Origin: Alphaproteobacteria bacterium UBA1301
GTDB lineage: Bacteria; Pseudomonadota; Alphaproteobacteria; Micropepsales; Micropepsaceae
Direction: 5' to 3'
Length of the DNA stretch: 64,000 nucleotides
NCBI GenBank assembly: GCA_002307725.1
Contig: DBUB01000004.1
Span: forward strand, 212,417-276,416
Every line of letters starts with the position of its first letter. The stretch's first letter is position 1. This document shows positions 50,299 to 59,472 of this stretch, piece by piece. A program made the position numbers and the translations under genes. The notes beneath the pieces were generated by a model. That model was not told where the DNA came from. It made no database searches and saw only the letters and a list, made by a program, of their open reading frames with translations.

Positions 50299-50847
50299 AT
50301 GTCGATCGAAACTTTGAAAGAGCTGTTGCCGGACTACGCCCGCGACTTGAAACTCAACCTTTCTTCGCTGGCGTCCGAGACTTTGCTGAGCGAGCAGCAG
50401 CACGCCGGAACCTTCATCGCTTGTGCGCTGGCCTCGCGCCACAAGGCGACCACCAACGCGATCTTCGGCGAGTTCGCGCCCAAGCTTTCGCCCGAAGCAC
50501 TGACCGCGGTGCGCGCCGCCGCCGCGATCATGGGCATGAACAACATCTATTACCGCTTCCTGCATCTAGCTTCGGCGCCCGACTACAAAACGCTGCCCGC
50601 CAAGCTGCGGATGAACGTGATCGGCAAACCCGGCGTCGACAAAGCCGATTTCGAACTGTGGTGTTTGGCGGTTTCGGCCATCAACGGCTGCGGCATGTGC
50701 ATCGACAGCCATGAAAAAGTGCTGCGCGCGGCCGGGATGACCACCGAACAAGTTCAGGCCGCAGTACGCATCGCGTCAGTGGTGCATGCGGTCGCCGCCG
50801 TGCTCGATGGTGAAGACGCCGAACCGAGCCTGCCGCAAGGTGGTTGA
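50299..50847 (+). CDS. ahpD: AhpD alkylhydroperoxidase
   Basis: This 182-residue carboxymuconolactone-decarboxylase-fold protein has the active-site CGMCIDSHE (Cys131, Cys134, His138), close to the positions in mycobacterial AhpD. It recycles oxidised AhpC, using a lipoyl-dependent system. It begins LKELLPDYARDLKLNL and ends in a short acidic tail. Gene order ahpC-ahpD is conserved, but a strong terminator lies between them here. Confidence 0.95.
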   Translation: MSIETLKELLPDYARDLKLNLSSLASETLLSEQQHAGTFIACALASRHKATTNAIFGEFAPKLSPEALTAVRAAAAIMGMNNIYYRFLHLASAPDYKTLPAKLRMNVIGKPGVDKADFELWCLAVSAINGCGMCIDSHEKVLRAAGMTTEQVQAAVRIASVVHAVAAVLDGEDAEPSLPQGG

Positions 50848-50878
50848 ATTTTCGAAGGTCTTTGTCTGCCTGACTGTA

Positions 50879-50910
50879 AGAGCGCGGTTTTCCCCCGCGC
50901 TCTTTTTGTT
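50879..50910 (+). terminator. Rho-independent terminator after ahpD
   Basis: Arms AGAGCGCGG (50879-50887) and CCGCGCTCT (50895-50903) with a seven-base loop are followed by TTTT and GTT. It lies 31 bases after the ahpD stop and may also serve the convergent aminotransferase gene. Confidence 0.88.
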
Positions 50911-50954
50911 TGGCGGCGCGCGCGTTTCCTTCAAACCGCTAGCGCGAACCTATA

Positions 50955-52082
50955 TTACCGCGTCCGCGCCGCAAACCACGGCGCCAGCCGCGCGATCGCT
51001 TCCTCGGTTTCGGCGGTAGAAACCGCGAAGCTGAGGCGAATGTAATGGCGCCCCTCCACGGGATCGAAATCGATACCCGGCGCCGCAGCAACGCCGGTAT
51101 CCGTCAGCATCTGTTTGCAGAACTGCAGACTGTCATCGGTCAGGTGACCGACATCGACATAAAGATAAAACGCCCCATCGGGCGGGGCGATGCGGTCGAG
51201 CCCCAGACGCGGCAGCGCTTTGAGGAGCAGATCGCGATTGGTGCGATAGACGTCCACATGCTTTTCGAGTTCGTCCGTCGCTTCCAGCGCAGCGATACCG
51301 GCGTGCTGGCTGAGCGAGGGCGCGGTGAGGAACATGTTGCCGCAAAACGCCCGCGCCCGCTCCGCTTTGTCCTCCGGCGCCAGCAGCCAGCCCAGCCGCC
51401 ACGCGACCATCGAGAAGTATTTCGAGAAGCTGCCGACCACGAAGGCCTCGGGATCGAAGGCAAGCATCGTTGCCGCCGGACCGGTGTAGCTCAGGCCGTG
51501 ATAGATCTCGTCGGAGATGATGATGGCGCCGCGAGCCCGCGCCGCGTCGGCGATCTTCTGCAACTCCGCACCCGCAATGATGGTGCCGGTGGGATTGGCG
51601 GGGCTGGCCACGATCACGCCTTGGGGTGCGGGATCCAGCGCTTCCACATGCGCGGCAGAAAGCTGGTAGCGCGTCTCGGGCCCGCACGCGATTTCAACCG
51701 GCACTAGGTGCAGCGCCTTCAACACATTGCGATAAGCGACATAACCAGGACGGGCGAGCACGACGCGGTCGCCAGGCGAAAAGAATGCCGACAACGCCAG
51801 CACCAGCGCTGGTGAGGCACCGCAGGTGAGCACAAAACGCTCGGGCGCAATGGTGAGGCCATAGCGGCGGCGATAAAGGCTCGCCAGTGCCTCTTGCAAC
51901 GGCCGGCTCTCCCAATAGCCCATGGCGTCAGTGTCGAGCACGCGATGGGCGACGGCCAGCGCCGCCTGGGGGGCGCCAGTGGAGGGCTGGCCATATTCCA
52001 TATGGATGACCGTTCGCCCCTTCAGGTGATGGGCAAGGCGGTTGATCTCCATGGCGTAAAACGGATCGATCTCGGAAAGCAT
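50955..52082 (-). CDS. PLP-dependent aminotransferase, class I/II
   Basis: This 375-residue fold-type I enzyme shows MEYGQPSTGAPQ, LTCGASPALVLAL, ASPANPTGTIIA, IIISDEIYHGLSY (Asp and Tyr cofactor contacts) and VVGSFSKYFSMVAWRLGWL, in which the SKYF Lys forms the Schiff base. The amino-acid substrate is not apparent. I chose the ATG at 52082 (MLSEIDPFYAM), since similarity begins there and the frame upstream is Pro/Arg-rich antisense of the next gene's leader. Confidence 0.92.
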   Translation of the reverse strand: MLSEIDPFYAMEINRLAHHLKGRTVIHMEYGQPSTGAPQAALAVAHRVLDTDAMGYWESRPLQEALASLYRRRYGLTIAPERFVLTCGASPALVLALSAFFSPGDRVVLARPGYVAYRNVLKALHLVPVEIACGPETRYQLSAAHVEALDPAPQGVIVASPANPTGTIIAGAELQKIADAARARGAIIISDEIYHGLSYTGPAATMLAFDPEAFVVGSFSKYFSMVAWRLGWLLAPEDKAERARAFCGNMFLTAPSLSQHAGIAALEATDELEKHVDVYRTNRDLLLKALPRLGLDRIAPPDGAFYLYVDVGHLTDDSLQFCKQMLTDTGVAAAPGIDFDPVEGRHYIRLSFAVSTAETEEAIARLAPWFAARTR

Positions 52083-52234
52083 GCTTAATGATACCAAAGC
52101 CGCAGTCGTTTTGTCGGCGGTTTCCGTCGCGGCGGCCACACAATTGCGCGGGGTGCGACGCGAAGGCCGCGCCGCCTTCCGGCCACCGCCGCGCCGCCGT
52201 ATAGTCGCCCGCAAAAGACCGGTGGGGGTGTGGC

Positions 52235-54634
52235 GTGAAGTGGTATCTGGAAACGGCGCTGGCCGGAGTGGTGTTGGCTGGGGCTGCCGTTGCGGCGGTG
52301 CCACCGGAATTTCCGAAAACGCCGTCGCCGCCGGTGGCGGGACCGACACGCGCCGTCACCGAACAGATCAAAGCCTGCTTCGAGCCGGCCGATCCAAATG
52401 CCTTTGCCGCCGTGATCACCGCCTGCTCGCACCTGATCGATGATTTTGGCCTCGCCGCCGGCGCGCGCAGTTTTGCCCTGACCGAACGGGGCCTGGCGTA
52501 CCTGCGCCAAGACGACCTCGCCAAAGCCGAAGCCGATCTCCAGGAAGCCCTACGGCTCAACGAGCACAACGGCCGGGCGCTGGCAGGCCTAGCCGGAACC
52601 TATGCCGCCACCAAACAATTCGACAAAGCCGACGATATGCTCGATCTGTTGGCCCGCACCGACCCGGAGATGGTGCGCTTCCTCACTTATGGCAACAACA
52701 CGCGCCCGGAAAAAGGCCGGCTTGATGTTGCGGCGCTGAAGGCGTTGCAGCCGGGATCGGCCGCGGCGACTTTGCTGCATGGTCTGGTGTATCTCAACCA
52801 CGGCGATGCCGCCCAAGCAGTGATCGAATTCGAAAAAGCGGTGGCGCGCGAACCCTCCAATGCCCAGGCGCATGCCGGCCTCGGCCGCGCCCTGTGGCGG
52901 ACCGGCAAAGCGACCCGCGCCTTGGCGGAACTGTCGGCAGCGCTGGGACGCGATCCCGAACTCGTTTCGGCTGCGTTCGACATCGCCCTCATGCATCGCA
53001 GCCAGAAGCGCTTCGACGAAGCCGCTGCCGTTTACGGGCGCGTCATTGCCCGCGATCCCGGCAACGCCGACGCCTACAACATGCGCGGACTGAGCTATAT
53101 CGACGCCAGCCAGCCGGGACGGGCGCTCGCCGACCTCACCAAAGCCATCGCGCTCAAGCCCGATTTCGCCGACGCCTGGTACAATCGCGGCAACGCTCAC
53201 GAAAAACTGCAGCTGAACGACAAGGCAATCGCCGATTACGATCAGACGATCAAGCTGCAGCCGGTCAATTCCTACGCCTACAACAATCGCGGTGTGGTTT
53301 ATGAACGGCTACGTCAACCGGATCGGGCCCTGGCGGACTATTCCAAGGCAATCGCGCAAGACCCCCGCAATGCCAAGGCGCTCAACAACCGGGCGCTGAT
53401 CTATGCCGGCCGCAAGGACTACACCGCCGCGATCGCCGATTTCGATGCGGCGCTGGCGATAGACCCCCATTACGCGCGCGGCTACAGCAACCGCGCCGAC
53501 GCCTATGTCAAATGGGGAAAGATCGACCGCGCCATCGCGGACCTGGACCGCGCCGTCACCGCGGCGCCCGATCACCTGATGTATCGCCTCCAACGCGGCG
53601 AAGCCTATCTCGATGCCGGCAAGTACGATCGCGCCATCGCCGATTTCGACGCCATGCTGGCTGCGACGCCGAACTATGCCCCAGCGATCGGCGATCGCGG
53701 CATTGCCTATTACCGGCTTAACCAACTCGACAAGGCGGTCGCCGATCTTGAGACGGCCATTAAGCTCGCGCCCAACAATGCCGCCATACTCGCCTATCTT
53801 GGGACCGTCTATGTCACCCGGCACGACTTGAAGCGCGCAATCGAGGCCTTCGACAAGACACTGGCCATTGAGCCCGACAATTACGTTGCCTTGTTCAACC
53901 GCACCCACGCCAATGACCTCCTGGGCCAAGTCGACAAAGCGGCCATCGACGCCAACCGGCTGGTTGCGGTCTATCCCGACAACGCCTTGGTCTGGGCGCG
54001 CCGCGGTGAAGTTCTGGCCGAGAAAGGCGACCTCGCAGCGGCCATCGCCGATTTCACCAAAGCGATCGCCATGGCGCCGAAGGAGGCGGGCTTTTGGCTT
54101 CGCCGCAGCACGTTTTACGTCCGCTTGCGCGACTGGCCGCACGCGCTCGCCGATCTCGACCACGCCGCCACGCTGGCGCCGGACAATGTCAGACCGCTTC
54201 TGGTGCGCGCCGAGGTCTTCGACGAAATGGGCGACTATGCCAAGGCCGTCGCCGCCAGCGACCGCGCCATTGCGCTCGATGCCAAGAACGGGACCGCCTA
54301 TAACAATCGTTGCTGGTCGCGGGGCCTGTGGAACCACGATCTCGACAAGGCCCTCGCCGACTGCCAGCGCGCCATCGAACTGGAACCAAAGAATGCCGCG
54401 GCACTGGATTCGCGCGGCTTCGTTTCTTTCCGAATGGGCAAATTTGCCGAAGCCCTGAAAGACTTCGACGCCGCGCTCGCCATCGCCCCCAAACTGGCGC
54501 CGTCCCTCTTCATGCGCGGCGTGACCAAACTGCGGCTGGGCGATGCGGCCGGCGGCCACGCGGACATCGCGGCGGCGGAAAAACTTGAGGCCGGCGTGGC
54601 GGCGACCTATGCGAAGTGGGGCGTGAAGCCTTAA
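52235..54634 (+). CDS. Exported TPR-repeat protein
   Basis: This 799-residue protein has a signal peptide or anchor at the N terminus (ALAGVVLAGAAVAAVP) followed by about 20 tetratricopeptide repeats of 34 residues (for example NADAYNMRGLSYIDASQPGRALADLTKAIALKP and the next repeat FADAWYNRGNAHEKLQLNDKAIADYDQTIKLQP). TPR arrays act as scaffolds; no catalytic domain is present. The start is a GTG with GGGGGTG upstream. Gene order gives no hint of partner. Confidence 0.88.
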   Translation: MKWYLETALAGVVLAGAAVAAVPPEFPKTPSPPVAGPTRAVTEQIKACFEPADPNAFAAVITACSHLIDDFGLAAGARSFALTERGLAYLRQDDLAKAEADLQEALRLNEHNGRALAGLAGTYAATKQFDKADDMLDLLARTDPEMVRFLTYGNNTRPEKGRLDVAALKALQPGSAAATLLHGLVYLNHGDAAQAVIEFEKAVAREPSNAQAHAGLGRALWRTGKATRALAELSAALGRDPELVSAAFDIALMHRSQKRFDEAAAVYGRVIARDPGNADAYNMRGLSYIDASQPGRALADLTKAIALKPDFADAWYNRGNAHEKLQLNDKAIADYDQTIKLQPVNSYAYNNRGVVYERLRQPDRALADYSKAIAQDPRNAKALNNRALIYAGRKDYTAAIADFDAALAIDPHYARGYSNRADAYVKWGKIDRAIADLDRAVTAAPDHLMYRLQRGEAYLDAGKYDRAIADFDAMLAATPNYAPAIGDRGIAYYRLNQLDKAVADLETAIKLAPNNAAILAYLGTVYVTRHDLKRAIEAFDKTLAIEPDNYVALFNRTHANDLLGQVDKAAIDANRLVAVYPDNALVWARRGEVLAEKGDLAAAIADFTKAIAMAPKEAGFWLRRSTFYVRLRDWPHALADLDHAATLAPDNVRPLLVRAEVFDEMGDYAKAVAASDRAIALDAKNGTAYNNRCWSRGLWNHDLDKALADCQRAIELEPKNAAALDSRGFVSFRMGKFAEALKDFDAALAIAPKLAPSLFMRGVTKLRLGDAAGGHADIAAAEKLEAGVAATYAKWGVKP

Positions 54635-54709
54635 GGGTTTGCGGCACTACCTCTAGTTGACACACATGCCACGTTCGCTGGAATCTTCCCTTCGTGTGGG
54701 GGGAAGAAA

Positions 54710-57235
54710 ATGGACAAGTGCATATTGCCGCGCTTTTGCGCCAATGCCGATTTGACCGAGACAGAAAAGCGACTGATCGCTTGCGCCGAGACCGGGAAGA
54801 AATGGACTCCGCAAATCGATGTCCCCGTCGACTGGCGCGAACTGCCGCTGGATGACGAGAGCCACTGGCCTTCAGAATGTAAACTCGACGCAAACTTCAT
54901 TCGCGGTCTATTGATCAGCGCACCATGGACTGAGGACGGCGCCCCCTTACCCATCAGTCCGAAGGGCTTGTGGATCGAGAACGCCTACATTGCCGATACG
55001 CTGGACCTTCAAGGATGCAAGGTCGTCGCGTCGCTGTGGATGAAGAACTGTGCGTTCGCAAAAGGCATCCGGCTGCGCGACGCCGAAACCAGAACCATCG
55101 GATTCAACGGCAGCATCGTCGGCAAAACCCCGCCCAGCCACGATTTCGATCCGCATTCCATCGACGCGGTGCGCATTCGCGTCCGTGGCAAGCTTTATCT
55201 GGCGAAAGGCTTCATCGCGCAGGGCGAAGTCAACCTTGCCAGCGCCCATATCGGCGGGCAGATGGAGTGCACCAGCGGCCGGTTCAACGGATCGGAAGAG
55301 GATTTGGCCAGGAACAAGGACCTTGTGGCGCTGCGTTGCGACGGAATCGAAGTCGACGACAGCGTTCTTCTGGCCGACAACTTTCATGCCAGCGCCACGG
55401 TGAATTTCGAAGGTGCGCGCGTCAACGGCTCGTTTATCTGTTCCGGCGGCCTTTTCGAAAACGCCGGAGGAACCGCATTGAACTGCGGCGCCATAAGGGT
55501 CGGTGTCGACGTAAAATTGAATCTGTGTCACCGGCGGACATCGCCTACCGACGAAACCACGAAAGCGTTCCGTGCGACAGGCATGGTAGACCTGTCCGAC
55601 GCGAAGATCGAAGGCCAACTCGATTGCGACAGAGGAGAATTCCGGTGCACCGACGTTCGCGGAACCGGAAGCAACGCCATCGCCCTGCATGCGGATAACA
55701 TCACGGTCAGCGGCAATGCCGATCTGAGCGGGATCAATACCACCGGCATCGTGCGATTTCGTGGCGCCCATATCGGCGGTTATTTTTCCTGTTCGTACGG
55801 CTGCTTCGAAACAATATTGGCGAGAGACGCCGACGGCAGACAGTTGTTCGCCCTTCAATGCAGCGGCATCACCGTCGGCGATCGGATTTCCATCAATCAT
55901 ATACGAGTGGGTACTGGCGGCGCCGACTTCAGTCGGGCCGCGGTTTCCGGCGCCTTCTACTGCCGCGAAGCCAACTTTAATTTTCCCGGAGAGCCCCCAT
56001 ACGATCCAGAATTTGCCGCTTTACGCCTCAGCAACGCCCGGATCAAAACTTCCCTCTATTTCCAGAACATCGACGAATTCAAAGGCTGCCTCAATCTGGA
56101 ACATGCCGAGGTCAGCGTCATCCACGACGACGGCAGCCTGTGGTTGCCTTCGGCTCTATGTAGCAAAAACCACACCTCCGAGATTTCATATTCTCCGGAA
56201 ACACAAAGAGAAGCCAACACGCATCGACGGATATACGGAAAAATTCGTCACCTGTTGACCAAACAAAAGCGGAAAGAAAAAAAGAACAAAGACCGCGAGC
56301 ATCCGGTCGGAACTTGCGTTATCAAACTCGACGGGTTCACCTATCAGCGGTTCATTCATCCCCAGTTAGGCGAAGAACGATGTTCCGACCTGCTGATTGC
56401 CTGGCTCAAATGCCAGCCGCGGCGCTGTAAATCCGAAGACTTCAAACCGCAGCCCTGGCAGCAACTCATCAGAGTTATGCGCACCATGGGGCACAAAGAG
56501 TTCTCCAAACGGATCGCCATCGCCTACCACGACCTCGATCTCGTCCGCCCTTACGGGAATACGCTAGGGCTGCGCATCTGGCGCAGATGGCGGATCATTT
56601 TCGGCGCGGTTTTCAGGGCCCTGGTGGGATACGGCTACCGCCCCTTGTGGGCCTTGCGGGCGGCACTCGTATTCCTTGCGATCGGTTGGGCCGTTTTCGC
56701 CGCGGCCGGCAACCTTGGCTTCATGGCGCCACGCGAAGACGCGATGGTCGCCCATTACGCCGAACAGGAACACCCGAAAAGCACCGAACCGATGCAACAG
56801 AGTAAGAATTCACCGCCGCCTCAAACGGCCCAAGCGCCATCGCCACTGCCGGCCGAACCGGTTGCGGATTTGCCCGCCTATTACCCGCATTTCAACGCCT
56901 TCACCTATGCCGTCGACGTATTCATTCCGATGCTCGATCTCGGCCAGGAATCGGCTTGGGAGCCGTCGCTCGAACAGCGCGGCCATAACCGAAGCGACGG
57001 AGCGAGCCTCTTGGGCGTCCATACTTGGCTGGGACAGGAAACGGTCTGGGGCGGCGCCAATTCGGTTTGCCGCACGAAGCCCTGCGGCGGGTTGTTCGGG
57101 GTGACGTGGCTTTTAGGGCCGACCATGTTCGAGTTCGGCTGGCACCGGGTACTCTATTGGAGCGAAGTTGTCGCCGGCTGGATCCTGGTTTCTCTGTTCA
57201 TTACCGGCATCAGCGGCATCATGAAAAAGGACTGA
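54710..57235 (+). CDS. Large membrane protein with beta-helix-like repeats, function unknown
   Basis: This 841-residue protein has no signal peptide. Residues about 90-480 contain quasi-repeats of about 20-30 residues with alternating hydrophobics and recurring C/G positions (SAHIGGQMECTSGRF, GARVNGSFICSGGLF, DAKIEGQLDCDRGEF, GAHIGGYFSCSYGCF), which suggests a right-handed beta-helix. A Lys-rich segment (about 510-530) and a basic region precede membrane helices near 655-675 (ALRAALVFLAIGWAVFAAAG) and 810-835 (VVAGWILVSLFITGISGIM), with a Pro/Gln-rich loop between. Similar proteins are sometimes labelled oxidoreductase; I see no cofactor motif. Confidence 0.72.
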   Translation: MDKCILPRFCANADLTETEKRLIACAETGKKWTPQIDVPVDWRELPLDDESHWPSECKLDANFIRGLLISAPWTEDGAPLPISPKGLWIENAYIADTLDLQGCKVVASLWMKNCAFAKGIRLRDAETRTIGFNGSIVGKTPPSHDFDPHSIDAVRIRVRGKLYLAKGFIAQGEVNLASAHIGGQMECTSGRFNGSEEDLARNKDLVALRCDGIEVDDSVLLADNFHASATVNFEGARVNGSFICSGGLFENAGGTALNCGAIRVGVDVKLNLCHRRTSPTDETTKAFRATGMVDLSDAKIEGQLDCDRGEFRCTDVRGTGSNAIALHADNITVSGNADLSGINTTGIVRFRGAHIGGYFSCSYGCFETILARDADGRQLFALQCSGITVGDRISINHIRVGTGGADFSRAAVSGAFYCREANFNFPGEPPYDPEFAALRLSNARIKTSLYFQNIDEFKGCLNLEHAEVSVIHDDGSLWLPSALCSKNHTSEISYSPETQREANTHRRIYGKIRHLLTKQKRKEKKNKDREHPVGTCVIKLDGFTYQRFIHPQLGEERCSDLLIAWLKCQPRRCKSEDFKPQPWQQLIRVMRTMGHKEFSKRIAIAYHDLDLVRPYGNTLGLRIWRRWRIIFGAVFRALVGYGYRPLWALRAALVFLAIGWAVFAAAGNLGFMAPREDAMVAHYAEQEHPKSTEPMQQSKNSPPPQTAQAPSPLPAEPVADLPAYYPHFNAFTYAVDVFIPMLDLGQESAWEPSLEQRGHNRSDGASLLGVHTWLGQETVWGGANSVCRTKPCGGLFGVTWLLGPTMFEFGWHRVLYWSEVVAGWILVSLFITGISGIMKKD

Positions 57236-57246
57236 TCCGGAGAACC

Positions 57247-57912
57247 CTACGCCAGTTCGTAAATCACGGCGTTCCAGAAGCGCACGCGGTGGGCACCGAT
57301 CTTCTTGAAGCCGCGGCGGGACAATTCGCGGCCGATCATCAAGTTGAAATAGCCGTGCGCGACCAGCACCGCGGTGCCGTCTTCCTGCGCCTTGAACATC
57401 AGAATGTCGGCAGCGGCTTTGGCGCGCTGCTTGGCGCGGCGGTAATTCTCGATCTCGGGATGATAACCGGCATGCCAGAGGATACGGCTCATCACTGCCC
57501 ACGCCGCCACGCCGAGCTTGATCAGCGGAATCTTGGGGCTCGCCAGCGGGGCTTCTTCGAACAGGGGATCGGCGATCAGCTCGGCATCGGGCCAGATGGC
57601 CTTGGCGCTTTCCTGCGAGCGCGGCCGGTTCGAGGTGAAGACCGGCGTCAGTTCCTTAACCAGCTCCTGCAGCTCGTCGGGCGGCGCACTTTGCGGATCG
57701 AGGCCGGCCGCCTCGTAAGCGTCAATGTAGTCGCTGAAACCGTGATGACTGGTACGATAGGCCGTCGAAATTGCCGGGCGGCCATGACGCACCAGAATGA
57801 TCCGCAACGCCGTCCCGATATAGGCATGACGCCGCGTCCGGCGCGATAAGCGCATCCGGGCCCGGGCGAAAACGGACGGTTTGGCGTTAATGGGCGCTCC
57901 TTGCAGCGTCAT
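57247..57912 (-). CDS. Histidine phosphatase family protein
   Basis: This 221-residue protein has the catalytic LRIILVRHGRP with His near 43, a second Arg in VFTSNRPRSQESAKAI and a late His in AVLVAHGYFNLMIG, the three landmark positions of the phosphoglycerate-mutase-like superfamily. The N-terminal 35 residues are basic and could belong to an earlier in-frame start. Substrate is unknown. It is divergent from the SDR remnant. Confidence 0.88.
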   Translation of the reverse strand: MTLQGAPINAKPSVFARARMRLSRRTRRHAYIGTALRIILVRHGRPAISTAYRTSHHGFSDYIDAYEAAGLDPQSAPPDELQELVKELTPVFTSNRPRSQESAKAIWPDAELIADPLFEEAPLASPKIPLIKLGVAAWAVMSRILWHAGYHPEIENYRRAKQRAKAAADILMFKAQEDGTAVLVAHGYFNLMIGRELSRRGFKKIGAHRVRFWNAVIYELA

Positions 57913-57974
57913 CGGCGTAGCGCTTTAAGGTGCATCCGTGGCGCACGATCAGCAAGATAGAATTCGGGGTGGTC

Positions 57975-58445
57975 ATGAACGAGGCAGGCTTCAAAGGCAA
58001 GACCGCGATTGTCACAGGTTCCGCCACCGGGATCGGCGCCGCCGTTGCGTTACGGCTCGGCCGCGAAGGCGCCAATATCGTGGTGAATTTCGCCAAGAGC
58101 GAGGCCGACTTCCAGCACCTCTATGCCGTCAACGTGATCGGCGCCTTCCAGATGGTGCGGGCGGTGATCGCGCCGCTCAAGGAATGCGGCCAGGGTACGG
58201 CCGTCAACATATCGTCGATCGCCGGCATCCTCGGCATCGGATCGTCGATCGCTTATGCCGCCTCCAAAGGTGCGCTCAACACCATGACGCGTTCGCGGGC
58301 CCGCGCCTTGGCACCACACGTGCGGGTCAACATCGCCGACGTGGTCGCCTTTTTCGCCGGGCCGGGGTCACGTCACGTCACCGGCGAAACGCTTCTGACC
58401 GACGGCGGATTGCACCTGACGGCCGGGCAAACGGACTTCCGTTAG
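57975..58445 (+). pseudogene. SDR oxidoreductase with two in-frame internal deletions
   Basis: The 156-residue frame has the SDR N terminus (GKTAIVTGSATGIGAAVALRLGREGANIVVNFAKSEAD), then jumps directly to FQHLYAVNVIGAFQMVRAVIAPL, skipping the NNAG region. It retains NISSIAGILGIGSSIAYAASKGALN with the YxxxK pair, then jumps from HVRVN to IADVVAFFAGPGSRHVTGETLLTDGGLHL, skipping the PG motif and following helix. A normal SDR of this type is about 255 residues, so roughly 70 and 30-40 residues are missing. The frame is intact, but loss of the nucleotide-binding and substrate loops makes enzyme activity unlikely. Confidence 0.8.
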
Positions 58446-58673
58446 GGAGTCTTACCAATGCCGAAGTGCCGCTTAATTGTGCAGCAGATTGCCCAAGCCG
58501 TGCTCAAACGGTGTTGCATTGCAACAACGCCGCCCTAAATCCCGCCTGATTCGCAGTTTTCCTGCCGCTGCGCCGCTCTTTTGGATATTGCGTTAGGGGG
58601 CCTTGTGCTCCGACATGTAGACAGCACCGACGCGCGTCGCGTCTTTGCATGAAGCATTCGAGGGCGACTGACC

Positions 58674-59417
58674 ATGAAATCCACTGGCTTGAAACTTACT
58701 TTTGCTGCGGCGATGCTGGCTTCTGTGGCCATGCCGGCCTTGGCGGACGATGCGCCGGCCTATGGCAGCATCACCGGCTACGTGGCTGGAGAAAGCGACT
58801 ACCGTTATCGCGGCATCAGCCAGAACAACACCGAAATCACACCGGAAGGCTCGCTGAACTGGGCCGGCCCGATGGGCTTCTATGTCGGCACGTGGCTCGC
58901 GAAGACGGATTGGGGCGGGAAGAATCCGGGCCTCGAGATGGACATCTACGGCGGCAAGCACTTCGATCTCGGCGGCACCGACCTTAACATCGAGGCCTAT
59001 TACTACAGCTATCCGGACTTCGACGCCTATGGCGGCCCCAAGGCGAGCTACTTCGAATTCCAGAGCTATCTCAGCCATACCTTCGACAAGCTGACGCTGA
59101 CGGCCACCGGCGCCTATTCGCCGGAATGGAGCCTGGAAGGCGGTGACGGCTGGTACGGCGCCGGCACGGCGGCCTATGCGCTCACCGACTGGCTCTCGAT
59201 TAGCGGTACGGTCGGCCATCAGTGGGTCGAGATGGCCCCGGCCGACTATACGCACTGGGATATCGGTTTTACTGCGGTCTACAAGAGCTTCTCGCTCGAC
59301 CTGCGTTACGTCGGCAACGACATCAAGAAGACGGATACCGGCTTCTGGATGGCCACCAAGGACGCCACCAAGGATACGGTGAAGGTCAACCTGACCTACA
59401 ATTTCACCTTGCTCTGA
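58674..59417 (+). CDS. TorF-family putative outer-membrane porin
   Basis: This 247-residue protein has a signal peptide (LTFAAAMLASVAMPALA) and a beta-barrel-like body with many aromatic-flanked strands. It begins GSITGYVAGESDYRYRGISQNNTEITPEGSLNW, the TorF/Gcw_chp motif with its YRGxSQ, and ends in an aromatic strand (VKVNLTYNFTLL). It should sit in the outer membrane; substrate unknown. It is monocistronic with a strong terminator. Confidence 0.9.
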   Translation: MKSTGLKLTFAAAMLASVAMPALADDAPAYGSITGYVAGESDYRYRGISQNNTEITPEGSLNWAGPMGFYVGTWLAKTDWGGKNPGLEMDIYGGKHFDLGGTDLNIEAYYYSYPDFDAYGGPKASYFEFQSYLSHTFDKLTLTATGAYSPEWSLEGGDGWYGAGTAAYALTDWLSISGTVGHQWVEMAPADYTHWDIGFTAVYKSFSLDLRYVGNDIKKTDTGFWMATKDATKDTVKVNLTYNFTLL

Positions 59418-59437
59418 TCTGAGCATCTTGTCTTAGC

Positions 59438-59472
59438 GAAAGGCCCCGGGGAGATTTCCGCGGGGCCTTTTC
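59438..59472 (+). terminator. Bidirectional terminator after the TorF gene
   Basis: Arms AAAGGCCCCG and CGGGGCCTTTT, separated by about ten bases, form a stable stem with T and A runs on both sides. It serves the plus-strand porin and overlaps the end of the convergent GT39 gene. Confidence 0.85.

Noticed and set aside
52235..54634. CRISPR or other regular short repeats in the TPR gene
   Set aside because: The periodicity is about 102 bases and comes from 34-residue protein repeats with diverged DNA; no spacer-repeat structure is present.
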